Positions 1-5,381 of a stretch of DNA of 7,655 bases are shown here, piece after piece. The stretch lies in the NCBI GenBank assembly GCA_016295245.1, contig JAEDLO010000075.1, positions 1 to 7,655 of the forward strand, read 5' to 3'. The stretch comes from Bacteroidales bacterium (GTDB lineage Bacteria; Bacteroidota; Bacteroidia; Bacteroidales; UBA932). Each line of letters starts with the position of its first letter. Position 1 is the first letter of the stretch. A program made the position numbers and the translations under genes. The notes beneath the pieces are model-generated. The model did no database searches, was not told where the DNA came from, and saw only the letters and a program-made list of their open reading frames with translations.

Positions 1-101
1 CCGGCGACGTCAAGATTGACAACGTTACCGTTCTCACCAACAAGGACGTCATCATCTGCGGTGTCAAGGCTACCCGCAACATGACCGTTTCAGCTGAATA
101 A
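1..101 (+). CDS. rplY: C-terminal end of probable 50S ribosomal protein bL25 (Ctc family), partial
   Basis: Only the last 32 codons are visible, ending in TAA at 99-101; the start lies left of the window. The fragment reads GDVKIDNVTVLTNKDVIICG, then VKATRNMTVSAE. The pattern of a short beta strand after GD(V/T), a 'N-x-D-V-(I/V)' turn and a 'V-K-(A/L)-TR' strand matches the C-terminal TL5/Ctc domain of long bL25 proteins, which bind 5S rRNA in the large ribosomal subunit. Context agrees: in Bacteroidota this gene usually sits directly upstream of pth, and here the gap is 9 nt, so the two are probably co-transcribed. The identification rests on a short fragment plus synteny; the frame and stop codon are certain, the family name is probable. 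Confidence 0.65.
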   Translation, partial: GDVKIDNVTVLTNKDVIICGVKATRNMTVSAE

Positions 102-110
102 TAACAGCCA

Positions 111-692
111 GTGGACGAAAGAAGTTTTCTTGTTGTAGGCTTGGGCAACATAGGTGCCGAATATGCTGAAACAAGACACAACATCGGATTTATGATATTG
201 GATGCCTGGGCACAGGCGTCCAATGTCGTTTTTAACACCGAACGCTACGGCGACATCATTGCCGTAAAGGACAAGGGCAGAACTTTTCACCTGCTCAAGC
301 CCTCGACATATATGAACCTCTCCGGAAACGCGGTGCGCTACTGGCTCACTCGTCTCGACCTGCCGGTGGAGAACCTTATGGTGATCTGTGACGACATCAA
401 CCTCCCCTTCGGCTCCCTGAGGATGCGCAAGGCAGGCAGCGACGGAGGTCACAACGGTCTCAAGAACATCAACGAACTTCTTGAGACTCAAGCCTATGCA
501 AGGCTCCGACTGGGTGTCGGCCACGATTTTTCCGAAGGCTGTCAGGTCAATTACGTACTCGGCAAATTCGATGAGGAGCAGAAGCGGGAAATCTCCGAAA
601 TGGCGACGAAAATCCGCTCTGCGCTCAAGACCTGGGCCTTTATGGGAATCGACAGGGCGATGAATGAAATCAACACCAGAAAAAAAGATTGA
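111..692 (+). CDS. pth: Peptidyl-tRNA hydrolase (Pth)
   Basis: Cytoplasmic esterase that cleaves peptidyl-tRNA released from stalled ribosomes so that the tRNA can be reused. The 193-residue product has the usual bacterial Pth length and all hallmark segments: VVGLGNIGAEYAETRHNIGF near the N-terminus with catalytic His23 and substrate-binding Asn13, KPSTYMNLSG with Asn69, CDDINLPFG with the catalytic Asp94, and GSDGGHNGLKNI with His114 and Asn115. The start is GTG at 111. An in-frame TAA lies at 102-104, so no upstream start is possible, and this codon places the first beta strand at the usual distance. No Shine-Dalgarno sequence is evident. The gene follows the bL25 gene by 9 nt and is probably in its operon. 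A strong intrinsic terminator lies about 77 nt past its TGA stop. No key residue is missing; the assignment is secure. Confidence 0.97.
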   Translation: MDERSFLVVGLGNIGAEYAETRHNIGFMILDAWAQASNVVFNTERYGDIIAVKDKGRTFHLLKPSTYMNLSGNAVRYWLTRLDLPVENLMVICDDINLPFGSLRMRKAGSDGGHNGLKNINELLETQAYARLRLGVGHDFSEGCQVNYVLGKFDEEQKREISEMATKIRSALKTWAFMGIDRAMNEINTRKKD

Positions 693-768
693 TTTTTTTC
701 ATTTTTTCTGCAACGTTTTCATAAAGCCTTGCATCTATGTTTCAGGTTTAGGTTTTAGTACACGTTCT
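693..768. other. pth 3' untranslated stretch, no gene recognised
   Basis: A/T-rich stretch between the pth stop and the terminator. It contains part of a weak A/T inverted repeat (677-685 CAGAAAAAA with 702-710 TTTTTTCTG) and a lone TATGTTTC at 736-743 that resembles a -7 box but has no -33 partner at a suitable distance. I see no RNA gene, riboswitch or ORF that I can support here. Confidence 0.4.
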
Positions 769-809
769 AAGGTCGGCGAGCCGCGAGGTTGCCGGCCTTT
801 GTTTTTTCC
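769..809 (+). terminator. Intrinsic terminator of the bL25-pth unit
   Basis: AAGGTCGGC (769-777) pairs with GCCGGCCTT (791-799). Two more pairs (778/790 as G-U, 779/789 as A-U) extend this to an 11-bp stem containing two G-U pairs, with a 9-nt loop at 780-788. It is followed at once by TGTTTTTTCC (800-809), a U-run typical of factor-independent termination. On the opposite strand the hairpin is not followed by a U-run, so it is directional. It would end transcripts from pth, leaving a 3' UTR of roughly 75-110 nt. Its tail overlaps the proposed -33 element of the next gene. Confidence 0.7.
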
Positions 810-828
810 AAAATTATCGCTATCTCTG
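798..828 (+). promoter_or_regulatory. Putative Bacteroidota-type promoter for the M6 protease-lipoprotein pair
   Basis: TTTG at 798-801 is followed after exactly 19 nt by TATCTCTG at 821-828, which matches the Bacteroides -7 consensus TAnnTTTG at five of its six fixed positions. The predicted transcription start is about 831-834, giving a leader of only 15-18 nt before the ATG at 849. This favours the 849 start over the in-frame TTG at 789, which lies upstream of the promoter. The -33 TTTG is built from the last bases of the terminator stem plus its U-tail. This is motif matching by eye with no experimental support. Confidence 0.5.
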
Positions 829-848
829 CATATTCAAATGCACTTGGG

Positions 849-2501
849 ATGAGAATGCTACTGACACTACTAGCCACTGTCTTCAGGATGATTATCATAC
901 CTGCCCAGTTCCAGGACTGCAGTTTCACCGGCAGCCGGGAGGAACTTGAGAAATATTGCAATTCCATCCAGGAGTATTTCAACACGGAATACAGAAACAG
1001 CAAAACCTTCGAATTCACCCTCGCCCCCACTGTCACCCTCCAATACGGACACGCCTATTATTGCGCAAATTATTCTGACCGCAAGGATATCCTGATTCAC
1101 GAAGCGGTGCGCGAGGCCTGCCGCAAAGCCCTCTCAATCGGGGATTGCAACTCCTGCGACAACGACGGCGACGGAATAATCGACAATGTGATGATCATCA
1201 CCTCCGGTCTGAGCGAAAACGGGAAAGGCGGCGGAAGCGACTGGCCCTGGCCCCAGCGGGCCTTCCTTGAAGGCAACGGCGGTATGTTGCAGATAGCGGA
1301 CAAGAGGGTCAACAGCTATGTCGTCATCCCGGAGACGGGGCCAGACGGCAGCAGGCTCCACACGGGCATCGCCTGCCACGAATTCGCGCACGTCCTTGGT
1401 CTTCAGGACTTTTACGACACCGACGGCGATGGCAGCGGCGGACTTGCACCCGGTCTTTGGAAGAGCTCGCTGATGGATGAGGGCTGCATCTACGCCTCCG
1501 AGCCCCCAAGGCTCAACGCCCTCGAGATGGAACTCCTCGGCATCGGGGAGGGCGAAGAACTCAGCGCCGGAATGCACATTCTCGAGCCGCTGGAGCGGAG
1601 TGCACATTATTACAAGATAAGCTCGGAGGGAGAGCTCTTCTTGATCGAATGCCGCAGCGGCAGCCCCGGAGGCCTGGTCATATACCATCTGGACTGTTCA
1701 CAGGCCGATGCGGGCTATTCAGACTACTACAAGAAGACTCTGTCTGCCGCCCAGAGGTGGGAGTACAACCAGGTCAACTGCCGTCCCGACAGGATGTGTG
1801 CCTGCGTCATAACGACGGACGGCGCAGCGGGAATGTATTTCCCTTCGAACGGCAAAAACAGCATAGGCTCGGGCACTTTGCCCCAGCTGCGTTTCAGCAG
1901 CGGCTCCTACCCTCTCCTCTCCCTTACCAACATCCGCCTGCTCGATGACGGGAGAGTATCTTTCAACGCGCTTGCCCCCTTCAGCATAAGTAGCAGCGAG
2001 ATCTTTCAATACGCGGCCACAATCTGCTGGAAGGCGGATCTCGACTCCCACGACATAGCAGGCTTCACCCTCGAATGGGAGGGCCCCGAAGGCAGGAACA
2101 GCGTGCAGCTAGAGCCTCAGAGCTCGGGATGGACCATAAGCGGCCTTACTCCAGGTACCAAATACACCTACACGCTCTCAGCCATTTCCCTGGAGGGTGA
2201 CCGCTTCACCATCGGCGACAAGTTCTGCACAAAGGGATACATCCCGGGCACACACCCCTACATTTATTTCGGTCAGGCTCTGCGCGGCAACGACGGCAGT
2301 TTCTCCAAGGACGGCCGCATCCCGCTCCAAGTGTTCAATGCACCCGATACGGAACGCATCGAGTGGTATTTCAACGGCAAGGCCATCAGCGAGGGCCCAG
2401 ACGGCTACTTCACGCTACCGGGCAGCGGCATCCTCAAAGCCCGCATCCACTCTGCAGACGGCAGCATAAACACGATAATCAAAGAAATCCTGATAAAATG
2501 A
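849..2501 (+). CDS. M6-family zinc metallopeptidase with Fn3-like and PKD/Ig-like C-terminal domains
   Basis: Predicted extracytoplasmic protease of the immune inhibitor A/PrtV-like M6 family; its substrate is unknown. Residues here count from ATG 849 (550 aa). The zinc site is CHEFAHVLGLQDFYDTDG: ligands His177 and His181, catalytic Glu178, probable third ligand Asp187, with LMDEG at 209-213 as the likely Met-turn. A DNDGDGIID loop at 104-112 looks like the calcium site common in M6 enzymes, and a second Asp/Gly-rich stretch (190-198) follows the zinc motif. About 377-462 resembles a fibronectin III domain, and about 470-550 a PKD/Ig-like domain (IEWYFNGK, then GSGILKARIHSADGS). There are 15 cysteines, which fits an oxidising compartment. 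The N-terminus is odd: the catalytic first strand (MIIIPAQFQD) begins at about residue 14, so the signal peptide is very short and contains Arg13, and no propeptide is visible. Starts at 855 (ATG) or 789 (TTG) are possible. No type IX secretion tail is evident. It overlaps the lipoprotein gene by 4 nt. Confidence 0.88.
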   Translation: MRMLLTLLATVFRMIIIPAQFQDCSFTGSREELEKYCNSIQEYFNTEYRNSKTFEFTLAPTVTLQYGHAYYCANYSDRKDILIHEAVREACRKALSIGDCNSCDNDGDGIIDNVMIITSGLSENGKGGGSDWPWPQRAFLEGNGGMLQIADKRVNSYVVIPETGPDGSRLHTGIACHEFAHVLGLQDFYDTDGDGSGGLAPGLWKSSLMDEGCIYASEPPRLNALEMELLGIGEGEELSAGMHILEPLERSAHYYKISSEGELFLIECRSGSPGGLVIYHLDCSQADAGYSDYYKKTLSAAQRWEYNQVNCRPDRMCACVITTDGAAGMYFPSNGKNSIGSGTLPQLRFSSGSYPLLSLTNIRLLDDGRVSFNALAPFSISSSEIFQYAATICWKADLDSHDIAGFTLEWEGPEGRNSVQLEPQSSGWTISGLTPGTKYTYTLSAISLEGDRFTIGDKFCTKGYIPGTHPYIYFGQALRGNDGSFSKDGRIPLQVFNAPDTERIEWYFNGKAISEGPDGYFTLPGSGILKARIHSADGSINTIIKEILIK

Positions 2502-2920
2502 AAGTGCCATCAATCAATATCTGCAGGCTCTGCTTGATTTTCGCACTTGGGTCCATACTCTGCGCCTGCAACTCGAGTCGATTCGAAGCAGCCTTTCTGG
2601 AGGGCAGCCAGATCCGCCTTCAGGTCGGACAGGTGGACCAGTTCGTCTATAATCCTCAGGTCTGCCAGCTGGCCTACAGTTTCACCAACTGCACTTTCTG
2701 CGCCCACAACGACTCAATGTCCGACTATTTTCTGGTCCGCTTCGACCGTACTCCCGACGCATTGGGCCAAAGGGTGAGCGCGGACATCGAATGGACAACC
2801 AGGGACAACATACAGAAAAAAAACAATGTCACCCTCGAAGTCGGAAAAATCGAAGGTGACAAAGTCTGGTTATGGAGTCAGTCAGCCCGTATCGGTCTGA
2901 CAGTCCGAATCTTAGAATGA
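2498..2920 (+). CDS. Small lipoprotein of unknown function, coupled to the M6 protease
   Basis: A 140-residue protein. The N-terminus MKVPSINICRLCLIFALGSI then LCAC is a type II signal peptide: a positive residue, a hydrophobic core, and a lipobox ending at Cys24, the probable lipidated residue. The sequence after it (NSSRFE) has no acidic run of the kind that sends lipoproteins to the surface in some Bacteroidota, so a periplasm-facing location is inferred. The mature part is predicted mainly beta and contains SQIRLQVGQVDQFVYNP, CTFCAHNDSMSDYFLVRFD (CxxC at 65-68, another Cys at 56) and EGDKVWLWSQSARIGLTVRI. It resembles small uncharacterised Bacteroidales lipoproteins, but I cannot name a domain. 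ATG 2498 sits inside the stop of the protease gene (ATGA), implying translational coupling and shared promoter. The 3' end overlaps tpiA by 9 nt on the opposite strand. The coding call and lipobox are firm; the function is unknown. Confidence 0.82.
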   Translation: MKVPSINICRLCLIFALGSILCACNSSRFEAAFLEGSQIRLQVGQVDQFVYNPQVCQLAYSFTNCTFCAHNDSMSDYFLVRFDRTPDALGQRVSADIEWTTRDNIQKKNNVTLEVGKIEGDKVWLWSQSARIGLTVRILE

Positions 2921-3667
2921 GAGGGCAATCTGGATGAAGTCCTCAGCCTTGAGGGCTGCACCTCCGATGAGGCCGCCGTCGATGTCGCTCTTGGCGAAAA
3001 GCTCGTTAGCGTTTGAAGGCTTGCAAGAACCACCGTAAAGAATGGTGGTGTCGTCTGCAACCTGAGCACCGAACTTGTCAGCGAGAGTCTTGCGGATGAA
3101 GGCGTGGATCTCTTCTGCCTGGTCAGCGGTAGCGGTCTTGCCAGTGCCGATGGCCCATACAGGCTCGTAAGCAATGATGATGTTCTTCATATCCTCTGCG
3201 CTGAAGTGATTGAGGACATTGAGGGTCTGGGCACCTACGACATCGAAGTGCTTGCCGGCCTCCCTCTCCTCGAGAGTCTCACCTACACACAGGATTACGC
3301 CCAGACCGTTGGCGAGGGCAAGCTTGGTCTTCTCGACAAGTTTTTCATCTGTTTCTCCATAGTACTGGCGACGCTCAGAGTGACCGAGGATGGTGTACTG
3401 CGCACCGGTTGATGCAACCATAGCCGCAGAGATTTCGCCGGTGTATGCTCCTTTCTCCTTGTCAGCGCAGTTCTCGGCTGAAAGGCCTACAACCGAACCC
3501 TTAACGACCTCAGCTACAGGAACGAGGTGGGTTGCCGGAGTAGCGATGATAAGTTTTACGTCTGACGGAACCTCAACTGCCTTAGCAACAACTTCCTTTG
3601 CGAGCTGTACGCCCTCAGGTACTGTAGTATTCATCTTCCAGTTACCTGCTACAATTTTCTTTCTCAT
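2912..3667 (-). CDS. tpiA: Triosephosphate isomerase
   Basis: Cytoplasmic glycolytic and gluconeogenic enzyme that interconverts dihydroxyacetone phosphate and glyceraldehyde 3-phosphate. The 251-residue product has the normal family length and a complete TIM-barrel active site: AGNWKMN with Asn9 and Lys11, ILGHSERR with the electrophile His96, AYEPVWAIGTGKTA with the catalytic base Glu168 and the flexible loop 6, then YGGSCKPSNANE with Ser214 and DGGLIGGAAL with the phosphate-binding glycines at 235-236. The ATG at 3667 gives the canonical MRKKIVAGNWKMN start. It is divergent from tyrS and probably transcribed alone from the shared promoter region. Its stop (TAA, complement of 2912-2914) lies within the end of the lipoprotein gene, with no hairpin terminator visible at the junction. 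No unusual residues at catalytic positions. Confidence 0.98.
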   Translation of the reverse strand: MRKKIVAGNWKMNTTVPEGVQLAKEVVAKAVEVPSDVKLIIATPATHLVPVAEVVKGSVVGLSAENCADKEKGAYTGEISAAMVASTGAQYTILGHSERRQYYGETDEKLVEKTKLALANGLGVILCVGETLEEREAGKHFDVVGAQTLNVLNHFSAEDMKNIIIAYEPVWAIGTGKTATADQAEEIHAFIRKTLADKFGAQVADDTTILYGGSCKPSNANELFAKSDIDGGLIGGAALKAEDFIQIALSF

Positions 3668-3686
3668 ATCAATAAAGTGTTTTGAT

Positions 3687-3717
3687 TTTCAATTGCGGCG
3701 CAAATTTAGTAAATTTG
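3687..3717 (+). promoter_or_regulatory. Putative promoter of the tyrS-rbfA-permease operon
   Basis: TTTC at 3687-3690 (three of four matches to TTTG) is followed after 19 nt by TAAATTTG at 3710-3717, a perfect match to the Bacteroides -7 consensus TAnnTTTG. Predicted transcription start is about 3721-3724, giving a leader of about 25-28 nt before the tyrS ATG at 3749. An alternative -33 TTTG at 3681-3684 is too far away (25 nt). Confidence 0.55.
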
Positions 3718-3718
3718 C
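3700..3718. repeat. Perfect 19-bp palindrome between tpiA and tyrS
   Basis: GCAAATTTAGTAAATTTGC is a perfect 9+1+9 inverted repeat. Each arm contains one -7 box (TAAATTTG), one per strand, separated by the single central base 3709. It may simply be two back-to-back promoters, or it may also be an operator for a dimeric regulator; the sequence alone cannot decide between these. Confidence 0.85.
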
Positions 3719-3731
3719 AGACTTAATAAAA
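3701..3731 (-). promoter_or_regulatory. Putative promoter of tpiA, overlapping that of tyrS
   Basis: On the minus strand TTTT (complement of 3728-3731) is followed after 19 nt by TAAATTTG (complement of 3701-3708), a perfect -7 consensus. The -33 element is weaker (three of four matches). Predicted start of transcription is near 3694-3697, leaving a leader of about 27-30 nt before the tpiA ATG. The leader is A/T-rich without a Shine-Dalgarno sequence, as usual in this phylum. Confidence 0.5.
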
Positions 3732-3738
3732 GATAATC

Positions 3739-3744
3739 AGGAGA
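3739..3744 (+). promoter_or_regulatory. Shine-Dalgarno-like AGGAGA before tyrS
   Basis: AGGAGA ends 4 nt before the ATG at 3749 (AGGAG ends 5 nt before). Other starts in this window (pth, tpiA, M6 protease, permease) show no such sequence, which is normal for Bacteroidota. Its presence supports the 3749 start, but may be coincidental in this phylum. Confidence 0.35.
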
Positions 3745-3748
3745 TTCG

Positions 3749-5041
3749 ATGAAGAATTTTGTAGAAGAACTCAGATGGAGGGGCATGATCAAGGATATGA
3801 CCCAGGGAGCCGAGGAAGCGCTCTCGAAAGGATGTATGTCAGCTTATGTCGGCATTGACCCGACAGGTGACTCCCTTCATATCGGCCACCTCGTCAGCAT
3901 AATGATACTCAAGCACTTCCAGGCTTGCGGAAACAAGCCTTACGCCCTAGTCGGAGGCGCCACCGGAATGATTGGAGACCCTTCGATGAAGAGCAACGAG
4001 CGCAACCTCCTCGACGAGCAGACCCTCGCCCACAATGTCGAGTGCATCAAGAAGCAGCTTGGCCGCTTCCTCGATTTCGAGTCTGACGCGCCGAACAAGG
4101 CCGAACTCGTCAACAACTACGACTGGATGAAGGACTACACCTTCATCAACTTCACCCGCGACATCGGCAAACTCATCACCGTCAACTATATGATGAGCAA
4201 GGACTCCGTCAAGAAGCGCCTGAGCCGCGATTCTTCCGAAGGTATGTCGTTCACCGAGTTCACCTACCAGCTCCTCCAGGGCTACGATTTCCTCTATCTC
4301 TTTGAGCATCACGGAGTTTCCCTCCAGCTCGGCGGTGCCGACCAGTGGGGCAACATCACTACCGGCACCGAGCTCATCCGTCGCGTCCTCGGCAAAGAAG
4401 CCTATGCGCTTACCTGCCCGCTCATCACCAAGGCAGACGGAGGAAAGTTCGGCAAGACCGAGAAGGGCAACATCTGGCTTGACCCTGAGCGCACCTCGCC
4501 TTACCAGTTCTATCAGTTCTGGCTCAATGTCAGCGACGACGACGCGCAGAAGTACATAAAGATCTTCACTATGCTCGACCGCGAGACCATCGAGACCGCC
4601 ATCGCCCAGCACCTCGAGTGTCCCGAAAGGCGCTCGCTCCAGCAGCTTCTCGCCAAGGAGGTCACAATTATGGTACACGGCCTGCAGGAGTATGAGAACG
4701 CTGTCGCCGCGTCAAAGATGCTCTTCGGCAAATCGACATCCGAAGACCTCCGCAAGCTCGACGAGAAGACCTTCCTTGCTGTCTTTGACGGCGTGCCAGC
4801 CTTCGAGATTGACAGAAGCCTTCTGCCTTCAGGCATCCTCGACCTGCTCGCAGTCCACACTTCCGTATTCCCTTCAAAGGGCGAGGCTCGCAAGATGATT
4901 CAGCAGAACGGATTCAGCCTCAACAAGGACAAGATGAACGACATAGCCTACAGCGTAAGCGACAAGGACATCATCGACGGCAAGTACATCCTCGCCCAGA
5001 AGGGCAAGAAAGACTACTATATCATCAAAATCAATGGATAA
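3749..5041 (+). CDS. tyrS: Tyrosyl-tRNA synthetase (type I, TyrRS)
   Basis: Class I aminoacyl-tRNA synthetase that activates tyrosine with ATP and charges tRNA-Tyr in the cytoplasm. The 430-residue length is typical of bacterial TyrRS. In order: YVGIDPTGDSLHIGHLVSIM with the HIGH motif at 44-47; LVGGATGMIGDPS at 68-79; YQLLQGYDF at 173-181 with tyrosine-binding residues; LGGADQWGN at 194-202; and KFGKT at 233-237, the KMSKS-equivalent loop of the TyrS subgroup. A C-terminal S4 RNA-binding domain runs from about 360 to 425 (SKGEARKMIQQNGFSLN, then GKYILAQKGKKDYYIIKI). The start is fixed by the conserved MKNFVEELRWRGMIKDMT opening and lies about 27 nt from the predicted transcription start. It is the first gene of an operon, overlapping rbfA by 8 nt. 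No T-box or other leader riboregulator fits in the short upstream region. Confidence 0.98.
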   Translation: MKNFVEELRWRGMIKDMTQGAEEALSKGCMSAYVGIDPTGDSLHIGHLVSIMILKHFQACGNKPYALVGGATGMIGDPSMKSNERNLLDEQTLAHNVECIKKQLGRFLDFESDAPNKAELVNNYDWMKDYTFINFTRDIGKLITVNYMMSKDSVKKRLSRDSSEGMSFTEFTYQLLQGYDFLYLFEHHGVSLQLGGADQWGNITTGTELIRRVLGKEAYALTCPLITKADGGKFGKTEKGNIWLDPERTSPYQFYQFWLNVSDDDAQKYIKIFTMLDRETIETAIAQHLECPERRSLQQLLAKEVTIMVHGLQEYENAVAASKMLFGKSTSEDLRKLDEKTFLAVFDGVPAFEIDRSLLPSGILDLLAVHTSVFPSKGEARKMIQQNGFSLNKDKMNDIAYSVSDKDIIDGKYILAQKGKKDYYIIKING

Positions 5042-5381
5042 GCCGGCAAGCACCAGACAACTCAAGGTCGCCAGGGAACTTCAGCGCGACCTTGCCGAAA
5101 TCATCCGCAGCAAAGGGATGGCCGTCTTCGCAGGCAGTATGGTCACGGTCAGCGAGGTAAGAATCAGCCCTGACCTGAGCATAGCCAAGGTCTTCGTAAG
5201 CATCTTCCCTTCCGCAAAAGGAGAGGAGGTGATGAAGATTCTGCAGGAGAACAACAAGGCCATACGCGGGGAGCTCGGACGCAAGATCGGCTCCCAGATG
5301 AGGATAGTGCCGGAGCTGGACTTTATGCTCGACACAACCCTGGACTATGCCGAACACATCGAATCCCTGCTGAAGAAATAA
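5034..5381 (+). CDS. rbfA: Ribosome-binding factor A (RbfA)
   Basis: Small cytoplasmic assembly factor that binds the 30S subunit and aids late maturation of 16S rRNA, notably under cold conditions. The 115-residue product has the single KH-type fold of the family: the N-terminal helix RQLKVARELQRDLAEIIRS, the strand segment VTVSEVRISPDLSIAKVFVS (a family signature with the invariant SPDLS and following A), and the C-terminal IRGELGRKIGSQMRIVPELD followed by FMLD. The ATG at 5034 lies within the tyrS 3' end (8-nt overlap), so translation is probably coupled. The TAA stop at 5379-5381 abuts the next gene with no spacer. Length and motifs are complete. Confidence 0.95.
   Translation: MDKPASTRQLKVARELQRDLAEIIRSKGMAVFAGSMVTVSEVRISPDLSIAKVFVSIFPSAKGEEVMKILQENNKAIRGELGRKIGSQMRIVPELDFMLDTTLDYAEHIESLLKK

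Noticed and set aside
677..710. Inverted repeat CAGAAAAAA / TTTTTTCTG across the pth stop codon, considered as a terminator
   Set aside because: The stem is nearly all A-T with a 16-nt loop and would be weak; the GC-rich hairpin with a U-tail at 769-809 is a much better terminator.
736..743. TATGTTTC as a possible -7 box for a small RNA ending at the 769-809 terminator
   Set aside because: No TTTG-like element lies about 19-21 nt upstream, and no conserved RNA structure is recognisable in 745-768.
789..848. TTG at 789 as the start of the M6 peptidase
   Set aside because: It lies upstream of the proposed transcription start (about 831-834) and inside the terminator/promoter overlap; ATG 849 is preferred, though not proven.
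1134..1688. Minus-strand open frame of 184 codons within the M6 peptidase gene
   Set aside because: It lies opposite the zinc-site region of a convincing peptidase and shows no domain; a shadow frame.
2363..2497. Longer version of the lipoprotein frame starting at 2363
   Set aside because: The extra 45 residues overlap the end of the peptidase gene and would bury the lipoprotein signal sequence, which begins properly at ATG 2498.
3947..4678. Long minus-strand open frame (243 codons) opposite tyrS
   Set aside because: It is antisense to a complete, strongly conserved tyrS, its translation has no recognisable motif and is rich in Val/Glu/Leu as expected from the complement of GC-rich coding DNA.
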